NCBI RefSeq assembly: GCF_016938855.1
Contig: NZ_JAFHAP010000008.1
Coordinates: 579,889 to 643,888 of the forward strand
Length of the DNA: 64,000 bases
Reading direction: 5' to 3'
From: Polycladomyces zharkentensis
GTDB taxonomy: Bacteria; Bacillota; Bacilli; Thermoactinomycetales; JIR-001
In this document: positions 35,744-44,738 of the stretch, in pieces
Layout: the number at the start of each line of letters is the position of its first letter
Position numbering within the stretch: the first letter of the stretch is position 1
The notes under the pieces: generated by a model
What the model saw: the letters and a program-made list of their open reading frames with translations, nothing else
The model's database searches: none
Told to the model about the DNA's origin: nothing
Program-made: the position numbers and the translations under genes

Positions 35744-35784
35744 CAAAAAAACCGGTAACGCGCTTGGCGTTACCGGTTTTTTTC
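35744..35784. terminator. Strong bidirectional terminator upstream of the CDF gene
   Basis: ACCGGTAACGC and GCGTTACCGGT arms with a five-base loop, A run on the left and T run on the right, so it works on both strands. Placed 70 bases ahead of the CDF start it isolates that gene from the regulator-peptide region, unless it is a regulated leader terminator. Confidence 0.75.
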
Positions 35785-35825
35785 GATTTTCGCATCCCAT
35801 AACCAAACCTGATCATCATGTGGAC

Positions 35826-35912
35826 CCCTTGCGGTTTGCTCCACACGGTTAAGGTACCAGAGGCACTCCCTTGTGGCCGGTGGGCTTCTCGCTCGCTCAT
35901 TCACCACGAGAA
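35826..35912 (-). repeat. Dispersed repeat R1, copy c
   Basis: Plus strand shows CTCCACACGGTTAAGGTACC, AGAGGCACTCCC and GGTGGGCTTCTCGCTC, the right-hand part of R1 in reverse. The rest of the gap up to 36060 shows no coding frame that I can support. Confidence 0.55.
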
Positions 35913-36060
35913 GTCAATTTCATTATAAAGCATTTGGACGAAATGGAACAGGTCATGCGCTCAAACATCAAATGGAACTGTACACCGCCTTCGTATCGTA
36001 TCCCCATAATTCATGTGGCCCAAAAGGGAGAAAGTTACCATGGGAACCAACACTTCCTTA

Positions 36061-36087
36061 AAAATCAAAAAAGGAGGTTGCCCTCCT
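36061..36087 (-). terminator. Terminator of the regulator-peptide operon
   Basis: Minus strand: AGGAGG, loop GCAA, CCTCCT, then TTTTTTGATTTTT, nine bases after the peptide stop codon. It closes a two-gene unit. Confidence 0.8.
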
Positions 36088-36095
36088 GTAAGAAA

Positions 36096-36218
36096 TCAGC
36101 CGTGGCTAGGTTCACCAAAAATGGAGACGTTTGTTGTATAAAAAGTGGGTTGTTCCGGAAGTCCATACGCTAAGACAGCTAGAAATGCTAAAACAAAGAT
36201 AATTTTACAAAATCTCAT
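36096..36218 (-). CDS. Secreted pre-peptide, candidate signal of the adjacent HTH-TPR regulator
   Basis: A 40-codon gene. MRFCK is followed by a hydrophobic core at residues 6-18 (IIFVLAFLAVLAY), a possible signal peptidase site after A-Y-G at 17-19, and a polar tail ending in SIFGEPSHG. The ATG lies inside the 3' end of the regulator gene (14-base overlap, different frame) and has AAGGAGG nine bases ahead. A terminator follows at once. Small exported pro-peptides that overlap or follow an HTH-TPR gene are the hallmark of RRNPP signalling (PapR, NprX, Phr). The active peptide is probably a C-terminal 5-9-mer. Exact mature form is inference. Confidence 0.75.
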   Translation of the reverse strand: MRFCKIIFVLAFLAVLAYGLPEQPTFYTTNVSIFGEPSHG

Positions 36219-37530
36219 CACTTTCTTCCTCCTTGCTTTCCTCTGAAATGGTGGCAGCTACTTCATACATATTTTCCAAAACGGAGAGGAATTCCTCTCT
36301 GCTGTCACCTTTTTTTAGTTTGGCAAGGCGGAACAGGGCTTTGTATTCCAGATTTTTATTTCGAATCTTTCGAGATAATTCCAGAGCTTTTTTGTAAAAA
36401 TCAGTTGATCCAAGTATATTTCCGCGACACTGATCGAGATCACCCATCATTAAGTAAGCATAGGTCAAGGGGATCGCATTATTTGTATCTTTCCCCAATT
36501 GGATCGCCCTGTTTAAACTTTCCTCTGCTTCCTTTTCTTTTTGAAGGCGTGTATACAAAATTCCCAATTTTGTATATGCACTGATAAGTACTCGATGCAG
36601 CTCGATTGTTTCTCCTATTTCCACGGCAGTCAGTAAACAGGTTTCTGCCTTGTTCCAATCCTGTATGGAAAGGTATACACTGCCTAAAGCTGTCCACAGC
36701 TCAAACAGACGATCCCTTTTATCAGTGAGGCGTGCTTTTTCAATCCCTTCCTTGGCGCATTGGATCGCCTCCCGAAACATTTTAGATTTTCTGAACACAT
36801 TGGTTCGAATGTCATACAGATTCAAAGCAGTATCTATGTCCATTTTTTCGATATGATGCCACAACTCCTGAACAATCTTCATCGTTTCCCCAATCCGCCC
36901 CAGTTTTTCAAGATAAGCGGCTTTGTTACATGCAAACTTGTATTTGATCCAAGAATCCCCGTCTACGGTTTCCAATGCGTTTTCCGTGTATTGTATGGCT
37001 TGCTCCAAATCATTCTGGTAAAAGCTGCAAATCCCCAACTCGTTGAAACTGAGCGCTTCAATATTGTTCACCTTATTGAAAGATGAGAGTCCCGCCAGAC
37101 GAATGGCATTATAGAAAGATCGTTCCGCACGTTTCAAATCTTTCAGGTTGAAATAGCATCGCCCCATCAGATAGTGGCGGTAGGCCGCCAACTTGTGCTG
37201 GTCGTCGATGGGAAGATCATGAAGCTGATTCAACAACTTCTGGTTATCGATGATATTGAGTTTGGACTCAACCGCCATCAGCTGATTGAGCAATTCCTCC
37301 AGTTTTTCGTTTTCCTCTTCCAATATCTCTGGAATCTGATCCAGAGTGATGCCAAGCTTGTCCAGCAGATACATCACTTTCTCCGAGCCGACATGGGGAA
37401 CGCCCCGCTCTATGTTGCTGACAGTGGCTGAGGAGATCTTTTGATCCGCCAAATCCTCCAAGCGAAGTCCCCTGCTTTTGCGAACTTTCCGAATCACTTC
37501 ACCGATCTTAATCAGATCGAGATCCGCCAT
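36205..37530 (-). CDS. RRNPP-type HTH-TPR transcriptional regulator
   Basis: 441 residues. An N-terminal XRE-type helix-turn-helix (about residues 8-62: IGEVIRKVRKSRGLRLEDLA, SSATVSNIERGVPHVGSEKV) is followed by a long TPR superhelix (about 100-420), with repeats such as YLMGRCYFNLKDLKRAERSF, ELGICSFYQNDLEQAIQYTE and TKLGILYTRLQKEKEAEESL. Size and order match NprR/PlcR-like peptide-sensing regulators. The tail is acidic (SEESKEEESDEIL) and its last codons hold the start of the peptide gene. Likely binds the re-imported peptide in the TPR groove. Target genes are not known; the cluster itself may be one. Confidence 0.82.
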   Translation of the reverse strand: MADLDLIKIGEVIRKVRKSRGLRLEDLADQKISSATVSNIERGVPHVGSEKVMYLLDKLGITLDQIPEILEEENEKLEELLNQLMAVESKLNIIDNQKLLNQLHDLPIDDQHKLAAYRHYLMGRCYFNLKDLKRAERSFYNAIRLAGLSSFNKVNNIEALSFNELGICSFYQNDLEQAIQYTENALETVDGDSWIKYKFACNKAAYLEKLGRIGETMKIVQELWHHIEKMDIDTALNLYDIRTNVFRKSKMFREAIQCAKEGIEKARLTDKRDRLFELWTALGSVYLSIQDWNKAETCLLTAVEIGETIELHRVLISAYTKLGILYTRLQKEKEAEESLNRAIQLGKDTNNAIPLTYAYLMMGDLDQCRGNILGSTDFYKKALELSRKIRNKNLEYKALFRLAKLKKGDSREEFLSVLENMYEVAATISEESKEEESDEIL

Positions 37531-37759
37531 GCCTCTGTATCCCCCTCCTATAAAATACTGATCATAAATATCATACTACGATTTTAAGAATCTGGAAATA
37601 CGAATTTTAACCTATTTTTTTAATTTCCATTTTGAAAGGGCATTATCGTGTGTAGTCCTTGGTGTGATGAGATCAAATTTCAATTACACGTCCATCGATT
37701 CCTAAAAAGACCGTTTGAGCCTATCAGGCTTCCGGATCGACCGTAAAATGTGCCACGTT

Positions 37760-37784
37760 AAAAAAAGAAACCGTTGACACGGTC
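37760..37784 (-). terminator. Terminator behind the hydrolase pseudogene
   Basis: Minus strand: ACCGT, GTCA, ACGGT, then TTCTTTTTTT. It is 165 bases after the hydrolase stop. Apart from this and A/T-rich promoter-like DNA before the regulator, 37531-37948 shows nothing clear. Confidence 0.6.
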
Positions 37785-37948
37785 AGTTGAATGGATCAAA
37801 TGAAACATACCGGTCGAATCCCATATACTTTCGGGTTTGTGATCTGTTGAAGGTCCACTCTCTACTCGACATTGATAGACTGTGAATCTCCACTGCGTCT
37901 GGTTATCTTGGGGCTTTTCGACAAAATCGTTTTCACGAATGAGCATGG

Positions 37949-38697
37949 TTAAACCGGAAAATGCTTGAAAAACCAATCTGTCGCCAGCTTCTCCACGATC
38001 GACCAATGCTCCATCAAACCATGCTTCGCCCCGTCAATGATCTCCAACTTGGAGTCAGGGGACAACCACTTCATGCCCCGTTTCGTCAACTCGCACAAAG
38101 CCCTTTCCTCTTCATCGGCATTACCGTGAATGATCAATACCGGGCAGTGTACATTTTTCGCAATTTCTCCTGGTTGATCAACTCAAAATCCAAGAGCATT
38201 TGCCGGTCAACCATGACGCTTCTGTTTCCCCTCCGTACGGTGATATGGCCTTTTTCTCTTAACTCTTGCATTTGCTCTTTTGTAAAATATTCATCCCAAT
38301 CATATTTCATCGGGCCTGTTAAGGCGCCTGTCAACACCATCGTCGAAATCTGAGGTGTGTAACATTGTAAGCAAACGGTACTCCCCAAACTATTTCCATA
38401 GAGGGCAATCCTGGCATATCCCATGGATGTTACAAATGAAATGGCGGAACGCAGATCATCCACCCATTTGGCCAGTGTCAGTCGATCATCGTCACTTTCA
38501 CCGCAACCGCTGAAATCAAAAACCAGGACACTATACCCTGACCGCTGAAAGGAATTTGCGAGTTGATCAAACCTGCCTCGGGACGATTTATCCGAAGTAA
38601 AGCCATGACACATGATTATGATGGATTTGGCAGAAGATGAATAAAGATTTCCTGCCAGCGTGAGATTTCGGGAATTATGAAAGGTGACCCTTTTCAT
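37949..38697 (-). pseudogene. Alpha/beta hydrolase, frameshifted
   Basis: N-terminal frame 38697-38134 has IIIMCHGFTSDKSSRGRFD (oxyanion HG), FDFSGCGESD and the nucleophile elbow ALYGNSLGSTVCL. It ends early at KMYTARY. The downstream frame (to 37949) continues the same protein: IIHGNADEEERAL (acid region) and IIDGAKHGLMEH (catalytic His). One more A in the run of five near 38152 would join them as LRKNVHCPVLIIHGNADEE. So the gene has a single-base deletion in a homopolymer, either real or a sequencing error. Confidence 0.75.
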
Positions 38698-38848
38698 CAT
38701 ACCATTCCTTATCTATCGACTTTGGAATTCAACACACCCAATACAACTTTTCAAGCAGCTCTGTGAATGAACATAAACGGAAATCAGCTTATCCCACTCG
38801 TGATCCCTGAGGACAATCTTTGGTTTCAAAACACTTAAAACTATTATA

Positions 38849-38986
38849 CGAGCGAAAACTCGATCCGAAAATCACCCAGGCCTGGACGAAGCCATCGTGG
38901 ATGTGGTTGCCACGCCAGATGAAGCGAGAAGCCTACGGCGACCAAAGGGAGTGCCTTTGGTACTTCAGCTGTGTGGGGCCAGTCAC
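38849..38986 (+). repeat. Dispersed repeat R1, copy d (near full length)
   Basis: ACGAGCGAAAACTCG, AAAATCACCCAGG, CTGGACGAAGCC, CGTGGATGTGG, GATGAAGCGAGAAGCCTACG, ACCAAAGGGAGTGCCTTTGG, TACTTCAGCTGTGTGGGG, AGTCAC in order: the best-kept copy together with a and g. Confidence 0.75.
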
Positions 38987-38997
38987 GAACAGTTACA

Positions 38998-39022
38998 TCA
39001 TAAAAAGCCGGTAGACACCGGC
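38998..39022 (-). terminator. Terminator of the permease gene
   Basis: Minus strand GCCGGT, GTCT, ACCGGC, TTTTTATG; nine bases after the permease stop codon. Confidence 0.8.
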
Positions 39023-39030
39023 CGCAGCAT

Positions 39031-40416
39031 TCATCTGGAAAATCTGCCTTGAAGGTTGTTCGCCTTGGTCATACCGGACAGCCTTCTTTCCTGTACGGAA
39101 AATTTCATTAACGCCCCATATACCAATGCGGTGATGATGAAAGTCAGTATGGTGGCACCTGTTGGCAGTGTGTGAATATAAGAGAAACAGTAGGCAAAAA
39201 CCGCCCCCGCCACATACGCTGCATATGCCCTTGGATTCACACCCCTGAAATACCAGTACGTTTTGTTTTGCCCCGTGACGATCTCCTCCCCGTCATAGTG
39301 CATTCGTTTGAAAAGATAGTAATCAACCAAAACGATGGCAACGACGGGGATGAAGAGCGTTCCGATCATCAGCAGGAAGTTTTGGAAATGTTCCAACAAC
39401 CAACTTTTCAAGAGCGCCCCGACAATACTGATGATCCCCATCACCAATGCAGGCACCCAGAAACGGTGCCGGGGGAAAATGGCCAAATAAGACATGGTTG
39501 CACTGTAGAGTGCCATCACGTTCGTCGACAATACGGACAGGAAAATCACAATGGCCGCGACAAAACCCAGAACCGGATGACTCCGGCCGATCAAGTCTAC
39601 GGGATCATAGGTTTGGGTCATGTTTTCCATGAGAGAAAAACCGGATACCGTTGCCCCCAACCCCATGGCGATCAAAGTGGCAAGATTGTATCCCAGATAG
39701 GTTCCCATCATTCCCGTTTTTTCGGAAACGCAATTCCGGTTGTAATCACAAACGGTCGGCATCCAGGAAAAAGCCGTCGCCACCACGATATCAAATGCCA
39801 CCATTGCTGTCATGTTCGAATTTTTTTCGGCCGCCATATGAATCAGCTTTCCAAAATCAAAGGCGGTGAACAGATAACCGAAGACGATCACGGACAATAG
39901 GATCATCAAGGTTGCCACCACCTTTTCCGTCGATTCGATTCCCCGATGACCATAAATCGTGATCGCCACCACAGCGATCTCCGTCACCACGGTAAACAGG
40001 TTGATGTTGCTGTACCCCGTCAAGTAGGTCACCGCATGATCCAAGCTTAATCCTGCCATATACGCCTGAATCCATGTCCACCCGATCAGGATGATGGCAT
40101 TGACGGCGGATGGCAACACCGCTCCCCTGTCGCCGAAAGCACCTTTGGTTACGATCATGGTGGGAAGACCGGTTCTCGTGCCGATGTTGCCCATGAGAAT
40201 CAGTGGAACGGCGCCAATCAGGGAGCCCAAAAGGATCACCATGATCGCGGTTGGATAATCCAGAGCAGGAACCAAAAGCATGCCGGTATAGACCGTCGTT
40301 ACCACGACATTGGCCCCGATCCACAAGGAAAACGTGGCAAAGAACCCCATGCTTCTCCCATCCATCGAAACCGGTTGAACACTGTCCCGGCCAAAATTTT
40401 TGGTGAAATCGGACAT
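39031..40416 (-). CDS. NCS1-family permease
   Basis: A 461-residue transporter with about 12 membrane helices. MDGRSMGFFATFSLWIGANV at residues 18-37 and GNIGTRTGLPTMIVTKGAFG are NCS1 (purine, cytosine, allantoin, hydantoin) signatures. ATG 40416 follows AGGAGG by six bases; the long frame upstream overlaps the aldehyde dehydrogenase and is not coding. It is 14 bases behind the aldehyde dehydrogenase, so the substrate is probably linked to that enzyme and to the agmatinase: a guanidino or amine compound is plausible (inference). Confidence 0.85.
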   Translation of the reverse strand: MSDFTKNFGRDSVQPVSMDGRSMGFFATFSLWIGANVVVTTVYTGMLLVPALDYPTAIMVILLGSLIGAVPLILMGNIGTRTGLPTMIVTKGAFGDRGAVLPSAVNAIILIGWTWIQAYMAGLSLDHAVTYLTGYSNINLFTVVTEIAVVAITIYGHRGIESTEKVVATLMILLSVIVFGYLFTAFDFGKLIHMAAEKNSNMTAMVAFDIVVATAFSWMPTVCDYNRNCVSEKTGMMGTYLGYNLATLIAMGLGATVSGFSLMENMTQTYDPVDLIGRSHPVLGFVAAIVIFLSVLSTNVMALYSATMSYLAIFPRHRFWVPALVMGIISIVGALLKSWLLEHFQNFLLMIGTLFIPVVAIVLVDYYLFKRMHYDGEEIVTGQNKTYWYFRGVNPRAYAAYVAGAVFAYCFSYIHTLPTGATILTFIITALVYGALMKFSVQERRLSGMTKANNLQGRFSR

Positions 40417-40430
40417 GGATTCCCTCCTGT

Positions 40431-41885
40431 TCAGGAATACCAGCCAATGGGTTGAAGCTGATGACGGATGTTGGTATGTTTGGGTTCCATGAAAGCAGCC
40501 AAGCCGTGGGGACCCAGTTCCCGGCCAATGCCGCTTTGTTTGAATCCTCCCCATGGTGCTTCGACATAGGGAGTATGGTAACCATTGATCCAAACCGTAC
40601 CGGCGCGAAGACGGGCCGCCACGCGTTTCGCCCTTTCCACATCTTTGCTGAAAATCCCGGCAGCCAGACCGTATTTTGTCCCATTGGCCAAATCAATGGC
40701 TTCCTCTTCGTCATAAAACGGCTGAACGGTGACAACGGGACCAAAGATTTCTTCCTGAACGATCCTCATCTGTTGATGCACATGGGTAAAAACAGCAGGT
40801 GTCAAGTAATACCCGTTTTCGTCGCCTGTTCGTTGTCCGCCCGCGAGCAGTGTCGCCCCTTCCGATTGACCGATTTGGATGAATTCCTCTATTTTCCGAA
40901 GATGCTGAAGACTGATCACAGGCCCCATTTCCGTCGATTCGTCCAACGGATTTCCAATCCGGATTTTCGCCAGTCTGGCCGTCAGTTTTTTCAAGAATTC
41001 CTGTTCCAATGAATGATGAACCAACAACCTGGAAGACGCCACACACACTTGTCCCTGATTGAAAAAGGAACCGTAGAGCGCCCAATCGACTGCGGTGTCC
41101 ACATCTGCATCATCAAAAACGAGCAGCGGCGATTTCCCCCCCAGTTCCAGCGAGACCCGCTTCATGGTCTTGGCGCATTCCCGGTAGATGTGTTTCCCCG
41201 TCTCGGTTCCGCCCGTGAAAGAAACTTTGTCAATCTCCGGATGGCTCACAAGGGCTTGACCCACTTCCGTCCCGCCCAATATCAGATTGAACACGCCATC
41301 CGGCATCCCCACTTTTTCCGCCAATTCCGTCAGCTTGATGAAGGACAGGGGAGTCAGTTCCGACGGTTTGAAGACCACGGTATTTCCGGCGGCCAAAGCC
41401 GGAGCCAATTTCCACATCCCCAGAAGCAACGGAAAGTTCCAAGGCACAATGAGCGCACACACCCCAATGGGTTCCTCCGTGATCAGGCTGTATGTCCCGT
41501 CGTTCATCTCTTTTTGGTATTCCCTGCGTGATTCAACCAGATCGGCATAATAACGCAGGCAGGCAACGGCATCGTGAACGTCCAGGCGGGATTCGCGAAT
41601 GGGCTTCCCCGTATTGCGGCTTTCGATCCGCGCCAATGCCTCCGTCGAATGTTCCAGAAGGGCGGCGAGCTGACGCAAGAGGCCGACTCGATCACTTGTA
41701 TTCTGAGACCATTCTGTTTTCTCAAATGCTTTTTTTGCCGCCCATACCGCTTCATTTACCTGTTCTGATGAAGCATCCGATATCTCGGCAATAACCTTAC
41801 CCGAGGAAGGATCGATAATCGCACGCGATTCTCCCTTTCCTTCGACCCATTTGCCGCCCACGTACATTTGAAACTGATCCACCAT
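40431..41885 (-). CDS. NAD(P)-dependent aldehyde dehydrogenase (betaine/aminoaldehyde type)
   Basis: 485 residues. FTGGTETGKHIYRECAKTMK (cofactor loop), SLELGGKSPLLVFDDADVDT (catalytic Glu) and FFNQGQVCVASSRLLVH (catalytic Cys) are intact, and WINGYHTPYVEAPWGGFKQS is typical of BetB/PuuC-like aminoaldehyde dehydrogenases. ATG 41885 is used with AGGATGTGAG ahead; codons upstream are leader. Between agmatinase and an NCS1 permease, it could oxidise 4-guanidinobutanal or 4-aminobutanal. Confidence 0.9.
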   Translation of the reverse strand: MVDQFQMYVGGKWVEGKGESRAIIDPSSGKVIAEISDASSEQVNEAVWAAKKAFEKTEWSQNTSDRVGLLRQLAALLEHSTEALARIESRNTGKPIRESRLDVHDAVACLRYYADLVESRREYQKEMNDGTYSLITEEPIGVCALIVPWNFPLLLGMWKLAPALAAGNTVVFKPSELTPLSFIKLTELAEKVGMPDGVFNLILGGTEVGQALVSHPEIDKVSFTGGTETGKHIYRECAKTMKRVSLELGGKSPLLVFDDADVDTAVDWALYGSFFNQGQVCVASSRLLVHHSLEQEFLKKLTARLAKIRIGNPLDESTEMGPVISLQHLRKIEEFIQIGQSEGATLLAGGQRTGDENGYYLTPAVFTHVHQQMRIVQEEIFGPVVTVQPFYDEEEAIDLANGTKYGLAAGIFSKDVERAKRVAARLRAGTVWINGYHTPYVEAPWGGFKQSGIGRELGPHGLAAFMEPKHTNIRHQLQPIGWYS

Positions 41886-42172
41886 CACGCTCACATCCTG
41901 ATGATTTGCTAAATGGTAATAGTTGTATATTATTTGCGTGTTGCAAAATACAAGATGGAACTCAGAATGCGTATCTTCGTCCATCCCCTCGATGGCCAAT
42001 CCAATCAGCATCACCGCGGTCGAATAAAAGCGGCTCCTGCCGCCGCCTTTTCCCAAAAAACCCCGAAAATAACCGGAAAGAAACTGGAGCCTGATCATCT
42101 CGCATACCAACATCATGTGTGTCCACATACATCCTGAATCCTGACTGCATAAATGAAAACTGGTGATCCTTG

Positions 42173-42295
42173 GTGACTTGCTTCACACCACGAAGTGTAC
42201 AGAGATACTCCCTTTGGTTTCACGGGCGTCTTGCTTCATCTGTCCGGCAATCCAAATCCATCCACGGAGTGTCTTCGTCCAAGCCCGGGTGATCT
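42173..42295 (-). repeat. Dispersed repeat R1, copy e
   Basis: Plus strand: GTGACTTGCTTCACACC, ATACTCCCTTTGGTTTCACG, TCTTGCTTCATCTGTCC, AATCCATCCACGG, CTTCGTCCAAGCCCGGGTGA. All R1 blocks in reverse order, with several changes. Lies between agmatinase and the aldehyde dehydrogenase; 41886-42172 otherwise holds only the latter's likely promoter region. Confidence 0.65.
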
Positions 42296-42374
42296 GGTTT
42301 GACGCGCCTTCAACCCAACAGGACCAAATCATCACCGTCATCTCCAATGCACCGGTTTTATGCAATCCACCATC

Positions 42375-43352
42375 CTATTTGGTTATTTGCATTTGGGATT
42401 GCAGCCGATTCTTTTTTGCCATGGCAATCAGCGTAATAAATTCATAGACGATATTGGAAGCGGCAGCGGCCGTAATTTGACCATGATCATAAGCGGGCAA
42501 CACTTCAACCAGATCAAATCCGACAAAATCGATTCGGGTCAATCCCCGTACCAATGCCAACGCATCATCGATGCTCACTCCCGAGACTTCCGGCGTCCCT
42601 GTTCCCGGTGCATAAACGGGATCGAGGAAGTCAATGTCGAAGGATAAAAACACGGGGCCGATCCCTACACGCTGATGAATGATGTCGAGCATGTTTTCCA
42701 CACCGATCCGTTTGAAGTCGTTGGTTGTATACAGTTCCAACCCCAAATCCCGTGCATCCTGAAGATCTTTCATACCGTATAAGCTACCGCGCATCCCTAT
42801 CTGAATCGAACGGGATACATCCAAAAGCCCTTCCTCAATCGCCCGGCGAAAGACGGTGCCGTGATTGTATTTTTTCCCAAAGTAAGCATCCCACGTATCG
42901 GAATGCGCATCAAACTGCAGCAACGCCACAGGGCCGTATTTTTTGGAAATGGCCCGCAACTCACCCAATGTAATCGAATGATCGCCACCCAAAACAATGG
43001 GAATGATCCCTTTTTCCACAATGGGAGCCATTCTTTCTTCAATCTTTTCATACGTTTCGGAAATATAACCGGGCACAACCGGGATATCGCCATAATCCAC
43101 TCCTGAAACATAATCAAAAATATGGATGTCTTGCTCCGGATTATATGGTCGCAGCAGAATGGAGAAATCTCGGATCGCCTCAGGTCCGAATCTCGCCCCC
43201 GTCCGAAAAGATTGTCCCGTATCAAATGGAATGCCGGTGATGACAAAATCCATATGCTCGTCTAACTGCTCCATAAACGGAAGACGCATAAACGTTCGAG
43301 GTCCACAAAAACGCGGTGACTCAAAAGAATCCTTGGGTTGGTACTTAACCAT
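42375..43352 (-). CDS. speB: Agmatinase/ureohydrolase family protein
   Basis: A 325-residue Mn-dependent ureohydrolase. LGGDHSITLGELRA (first His), LLQFDAHSDTWDAY (D-x-H-x-D) and FLSFDIDFLDPVYAPGTGTP (D-x-D) are the complete metal set. The class hydrolyses agmatine or other guanidino acids to urea plus an amine. ATG 43352 follows AGAGGAGG by six bases. Followed on the same strand by an aldehyde dehydrogenase and an NCS1 permease, which suggests a catabolic route for a guanidino compound, such as 4-guanidinobutyrate, rather than polyamine synthesis. Confidence 0.85.
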   Translation of the reverse strand: MVKYQPKDSFESPRFCGPRTFMRLPFMEQLDEHMDFVITGIPFDTGQSFRTGARFGPEAIRDFSILLRPYNPEQDIHIFDYVSGVDYGDIPVVPGYISETYEKIEERMAPIVEKGIIPIVLGGDHSITLGELRAISKKYGPVALLQFDAHSDTWDAYFGKKYNHGTVFRRAIEEGLLDVSRSIQIGMRGSLYGMKDLQDARDLGLELYTTNDFKRIGVENMLDIIHQRVGIGPVFLSFDIDFLDPVYAPGTGTPEVSGVSIDDALALVRGLTRIDFVGFDLVEVLPAYDHGQITAAAASNIVYEFITLIAMAKKNRLQSQMQITK

Positions 43353-43689
43353 ATGAGTCCTCCTCTCAGCAGTTTGATGAAAAACCATCGCAATGATCAT
43401 GCCAAAAAGAAAAGCGCAAAAAACCGCATAAAAACAGTAGTGATCACGTTCTTCTATTCATTATTGAATTACGAAAACCGAAATCCCCCAAAAATCATTT
43501 TTGACCTGTTTTCATCATTGAATTTCTGATTCAACTCCGTGTATCGGTAATGCTTTCGTCACATCGTCCGGATCATGCGCTTCATTCTCCGAATTTCCCT
43601 CATTCCGTTATTTTATTTGTAAATGATCTTCCAACCATTTCTACTTAATAGACCATCATCTTATGTTATCATCTGAGAGTAAGAAAAAA

Positions 43690-43709
43690 GTTCAACGAAA
43701 TTGTTGAAC
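43690..43709. promoter_or_regulatory. Perfect inverted repeat in front of the CAP gene
   Basis: GTTCAAC, GAAATT, GTTGAAC: seven-base perfect arms, 11 bases ahead of the ribosome site of the next gene. It could be an operator or an mRNA hairpin masking translation. The rest of 43353-43689 is A/T-rich and shows nothing coding. Confidence 0.45.
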
Positions 43710-43730
43710 CACTTTAACAGGAGGGATTCT

Positions 43731-44477
43731 GTGAAAAGTTATCGCTTTCTTGCTTCTTTGGCAATTGCCGGAGCGTTGACCATCACAAGCCCGTTTACCG
43801 CGTTTGCTGCAAGCAAACAGGATCCGGGAACGACAAATCAACCGAACACGTCTTTTTATGGTTACTGTATTCAAATCGCTCTGAAGGATATCAATCTTGA
43901 CCAACTTCTGAAACAATACGGCATCCAAGTAGATTACCATGGTCCCATTCCAATTCAACAACATTCACAACCGCAAGCGCCTCAAGCAAAAGAACAACCT
44001 CAACAGTCCCAACCAAAAAAACAACCGGCAACAAATCAAACCCGACAACAACAACCTTCCCAACCGGCAACTTCCGGGCAACAACAAACCAGCTACACCC
44101 AGAGTAAATACGAAAAACAAGTGGTTGACCTTACCAATAAAGAGCGCGCCAAATACGGATTGCCCGCCCTTAAAGTGGACCCGAAATTGAGTAAAATGGC
44201 ACGCGACAAAGCACGGGATATGCATGACAATCACTATTTCGATCACAACAGTCCCACCTACGGCTCCCCGTTTGACATGATGAAACGGTATGGCATCCAG
44301 TACAAAACCGCGGGTGAAAATATTGCGATGGGACAACCCACCCCGCAAGAAGTGGTGAATGACTGGATGAACAGTAAAGGACACCGTGAAAATATCTTGA
44401 ATAAAAATTACACTTATATTGGCGTGGGCTATGTAAAAGACGGGAATTACTGGGTACAAGAATTTATCGGGAAGTAA
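43731..44477 (+). CDS. Secreted CAP/SCP-domain protein (YkwD-like)
   Basis: A 248-residue exported protein. Signal peptide: MKSYRFLASLAIAGALTITS with a site after AFA. Then a linker of about 60 residues very rich in Gln and Pro (QPQAPQAKEQPQQSQPKK), and a C-terminal CAP domain with KYEKQVVDLTNKERAKYGLP, HYFDHNSPTYGSPFDMM, AGENIAMG, WMNSKGHRENILN and TYIGVGYVKDGNYWVQEF. This is the YkwD/SafA-partner type of cell-wall associated protein; enzymatic role unknown. GTG start, AGGAGG six bases ahead; own terminator. Confidence 0.9.
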   Translation: MKSYRFLASLAIAGALTITSPFTAFAASKQDPGTTNQPNTSFYGYCIQIALKDINLDQLLKQYGIQVDYHGPIPIQQHSQPQAPQAKEQPQQSQPKKQPATNQTRQQQPSQPATSGQQQTSYTQSKYEKQVVDLTNKERAKYGLPALKVDPKLSKMARDKARDMHDNHYFDHNSPTYGSPFDMMKRYGIQYKTAGENIAMGQPTPQEVVNDWMNSKGHRENILNKNYTYIGVGYVKDGNYWVQEFIGK

Positions 44478-44487
44478 TCCAGCATGA

Positions 44488-44523
44488 AAAACATGCAGCT
44501 CTTAGAAGGGCTGCATGTTTTTC
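44488..44523 (+). terminator. Terminator of the CAP gene
   Basis: AAACATGCAGC and GCTGCATGTTT arms, ten-base loop, then TTC. Confidence 0.8.
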
Positions 44524-44576
44524 GTATCACTCATTGTTCGAATGTCCACTCCCAATTTCCCACTGCAAACGATGGG

Positions 44577-44695
44577 GTGACTTGATCCACACGGTCAAAG
44601 CACCGGGGCACTTCCTTTGATTGCCGTGGTTTCATGCATGGCACCCACATCCATCCACATGGCGTTCCATACATATCTGTTTCGTCCAAGTGTTT
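44577..44695 (-). repeat. Dispersed repeat R1, copy f
   Basis: Plus strand: GTGACTTGATCCACACGG, GCACTTCCTTTGATTGCCGT, CACCCACATCCATCCAC, TTTCGTCCAAG. Diverged R1 in reverse orientation, just behind the last gene of the thiazole-peptide cluster. Confidence 0.6.
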
Positions 44696-44738
44696 TGCCC
44701 CCATGGCTTTATATGATTCCCGGAGCGTCTTGCCTCCC

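Noticed and set aside
35744..35784. Manganese riboswitch (yybP-ykoY type) before the CDF transporter
   Set aside because: Only a simple symmetrical hairpin with A and T runs is present; no conserved riboswitch core was seen.
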